Source of the DNA: Hypsibius dujardini
Taxonomy: Eukaryota; Tardigrada; Eutardigrada; Parachela; Hypsibiidae
Assembly (NCBI GenBank): GCA_001579985.1
Contig: LRSR01006607.1
Span: 1 to 20,193, forward strand
DNA: 20,193 bases
Direction of reading: 5' to 3'
Both the position numbers and the translations under genes were made by a program. Shown in pieces: positions 18,344-20,193 of the stretch. Numbering within the stretch: the stretch's first letter is position 1; each line of letters begins with the position of its first letter. The notes under the pieces were generated by a model that worked only from the letters and a program-made list of their open reading frames with translations, did not search any database and was not told the DNA's origin.

Positions 18344-19077
18344 TTAGTACCGCGCGGCGCGTCCTGTAGCGACCAGCTCGACGTGCTTCTTCTCCGAAGC
18401 CTGCATGCGCAGGAAGCATTCCCGCTCCTTGGCGTGCATCCTAGCACCGAAAAAGAGAAACGAAATATGCGTTAACATCTTGCAAAATCGACAAAGGTGA
18501 CGGGGTATACTCACCGATCCCGCTCTGTCAACAGTGCAGCCAGCTGTCCATTGAGAGTTTGCTGGTCACCTTGGAGGATCAAACATCTCTCTCATGAGTC
18601 ATGTCTGACACTTTTTCGACACCGAATTTCGCTAGCTCCGGGAAAGATCTTCAGAAATATCCGATCACCCGAAATCGCTTACCAAACAAGGTCTCCTTTT
18701 CCTGTTCCAAATTCTGCTGCTTCTCCGTTTCTGGAGTAGAAACACAAGCGAAAAATAAGAATTCCAAAACCATTCTGTGTATCAGCGCTAGAAACATTTC
18801 CCCCTCTTACCGCTCCTCACCTTGGTAGATTTCCTCGTCGATAGCCTGCAACTGAGCATCCAATTCTTGGTTTTTTCCTTCCCAACGAGCGGTGTCTGAA
18901 ATGATACCGAGAAGGAACAATTTAGAAAGGCGATCCACAATAAGCGATTAAATTAATAATTATTATTATTTAAATATTAATTAAATAAGCGACGCCTAGC
19001 TCACCTTCTTCCATCAATTTCAAATCCCCACACAGATCCGCCATCGGAACTTCGCTGGTACGGCTCCTAGTTGCCAT
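18344..19077 (-). CDS. Small coiled-coil protein, 115 aa, five exons
   Basis: I do not recognise the family. Minus-strand exons 19077-19005, 18895-18821, 18730-18683, 18569-18515 and 18440-18344 join in frame through consensus donors (gtgagc, gtgagg, gtaagc, gtgagt) and AG acceptors, giving 348 nt and 115 aa. The start is MATRSRTSEVPMADLCGD. From about residue 19 the chain is highly charged, with heptad-like spacing of Leu/Ile (NQELDAQLQAIDEEIYQ, then EKQQNLEQEKETLF, then TLNGQLAALLTERDRM), ending ECFLRMQASEKKHVELV. This is a typical parallel coiled coil, as found in small centrosomal, ciliary or kinetochore components; that role is a guess. Exons 2 and 3 (75 and 48 nt) are both phase 1-1, so either can be skipped without changing frame. 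There is no signal peptide or membrane segment. An additional 5' exon cannot be excluded, because a second in-frame ATG (M12) follows. Confidence 0.72.
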
Positions 19078-19700
19078 GTTTAGCAATCTGGCGAAAAAAG
19101 CGCGGTAAATGCAGTGGTAGCAACAAGTACGGATTAAAAATGGAGATGCTGCTAGTAAAATTTGAATTCAACCGCCACAATGTAACTAAACACAGAGCGC
19201 AGGGAGTCCTACAGTATGCTGTACGAAGAGCAAGCCGATCAAGGCCAAACACCAAAGGAGAGAGTGGACGGGGGCTAGTGAGTGACTGACGTGACGTGAC
19301 TCGACTCCCACAGAGTGGACAGTGACTCGACTCACGAATCACGCGCTTACTGGAAGTCAGCGTAGTTTGAATTTCTGCCAGAATCTATTTCACACGATCC
19401 ATGTGGCCAGTTCAAAAACACTACAAACAGTAATCAGTAATCAGTACGAGCACTTGCCTTAGCACTTGTACAATTATACTAGTATTCAGAATAGAACTTG
19501 TGAGGGAACTATTATTTTGGTTACGCTCAACTGCTCAAGAACTAATTTAACTGGAGGGAGCTCGCGTGGAACCTGATAAAGCGTTAACCAGCCCGAAATA
19601 GATGAAATAATGTACATTATTGACCATTATACCAAATAAACATGCGTGAACACGGCAGTAACCGTCAGTGATTGACCGGTTTGACCACACCGCATCCATG
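19078..19700. other. Gene-free stretch upstream of the coiled-coil gene
   Basis: About 620 bp with no supported exon. It contains imperfect short repeats of GTGACTCGACTC near 19290-19335 and a doubled GTAATCA motif (AGTAATCAGTAATCAGT) near 19429, which is also present near 8314. The coiled-coil gene promoter should be here, but no core motif is evident. Confidence 0.45.
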
Positions 19701-19868
19701 TACTGTACTGCCGCGATTAAACGGGTCACTTTTTTCCCCGGGCAGCGCATTCGACCTGTGTGAGTGTGAGTGTGAGTGTGAGTGTGAGTGTGTGTGCTCA
19801 CTCAACCACACAGGCGCGTGTGACGGAGGCGCGGCTAAAGTGACCGGTTTAATCGCGGCAGTACAGTA
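19701..19868. mobile_element. 168-bp TA-flanked inverted-repeat element with (GTGTGA)n core
   Basis: The 32-bp ends 19701-19732 and 19837-19868 are inverted copies with one mismatch (TACTGTACTGCCGCGATTAA, then ACGGGTCACTTT). The outermost two bases are TA on both sides, which could be a TA target duplication. The core is a GTGTGA hexamer array (about 19758-19796) between CCTGTGTG and CACACAGG, adding a second inner inverted pair. There is no coding capacity. The apparent ORFs on both strands through it are repeat-driven. Confidence 0.75.
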
Positions 19869-20022
19869 ACCAACTTGCTGATACAACTTGCTGAGGTTCG
19901 AACGGTCACGTGAGTTTATTTCTATCGAACTGTTTGCTCGAAGCCGGTCGCTGCCAGTTTGAAGTTTGAGACAGTAAGAGTAGAAACAACACCGTCGTTC
20001 GAATCTCAGGACTTTCACTGTA
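19862..20022 (-). mobile_element. Shortened relative of the CAGTGAAAGT MITE
   Basis: Read on the minus strand from 20022, the sequence starts TACAGTGAAAGTCCTGAGAT and follows the left third of the 9589-9868 element. It then jumps directly to that element's right part (TTCGATAGAAATAAA, then CACGTGACCGTTCGAA), so about 130 bp of the interior is missing. The far end diverges after the CTCAG of the terminal repeat and carries a doubled CAACTTGCTGA. The TACAGTA at 19862-19868 is shared with the abutting 168-bp element. Confidence 0.72.
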
Positions 20023-20193
20023 TGCCCGAGCACTAAGTTCTCTGATCCTTTTTTATTCACATAACGGAACAGGCATTATTGACTTCACACACTGCAATGA
20101 GTGGACAAAGTTATCAGAATTGAAAACAAGAAGAGAAAGCAGTTTGTCCTCTTGCTGTTTGGCTAGTCTGAAATTCCCTCCTCGGCCTCTCAG

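Overview
The window is animal nuclear DNA. It carries multi-exon genes with short GT-AG introns whose exons join in frame to give metazoan proteins: a kelch-like adaptor, a nuclear receptor and a splicing factor. The compact introns and the close match of the receptor to the arthropod/nematode Hr51/fax-1 group suggest an invertebrate, perhaps an ecdysozoan. I cannot name the species. There is no bacterial-style gene organisation.

Layout, left to right. Positions 1-677 are a near-perfect foldback (hairpin) element with ~310-bp arms. A KLHL20/diablo orthologue lies on the minus strand (coding 4830 to 1689, ten exons, 616 aa). A long gene-poor stretch follows, with a probable small inverted-repeat element at 6062-6400. 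An Hr51/unfulfilled/fax-1 (NR2E3-group) nuclear receptor lies on the minus strand (coding 11059 to 6517, five exons, about 490 aa). Its 2.3-kb intron holds a TA-flanked 280-bp MITE (9589-9868), and its last intron holds a large hairpin that begins almost at the 5' splice site. Upstream of the receptor are pyrimidine/GT/ACAG simple repeats (11350-12020) and a 13-copy 23-bp minisatellite (12982-13282).

Further right, on the plus strand, is a possible small gene of 71 codons (13442-13657), then a CWF19L2 orthologue (14760-17550, four exons, 787 aa). Tail-to-tail with it on the minus strand is a small five-exon coiled-coil gene (19077-18344, 115 aa) that I do not recognise. The right end holds two abutting TA-flanked inverted-repeat elements (19701-19868 and about 19862-20022). 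The second is an internally shortened relative of the MITE in the receptor intron.

The genes do not form a pathway. KLHL20 is a CUL3 ubiquitin-ligase adaptor, Hr51 a DNA-binding neuronal transcription factor, and CWF19L2 a spliceosome disassembly/lariat factor. The unusual content is the set of inverted repeats and the two small genes without a recognised family. I see no evidence for a new defence or other multi-gene system.
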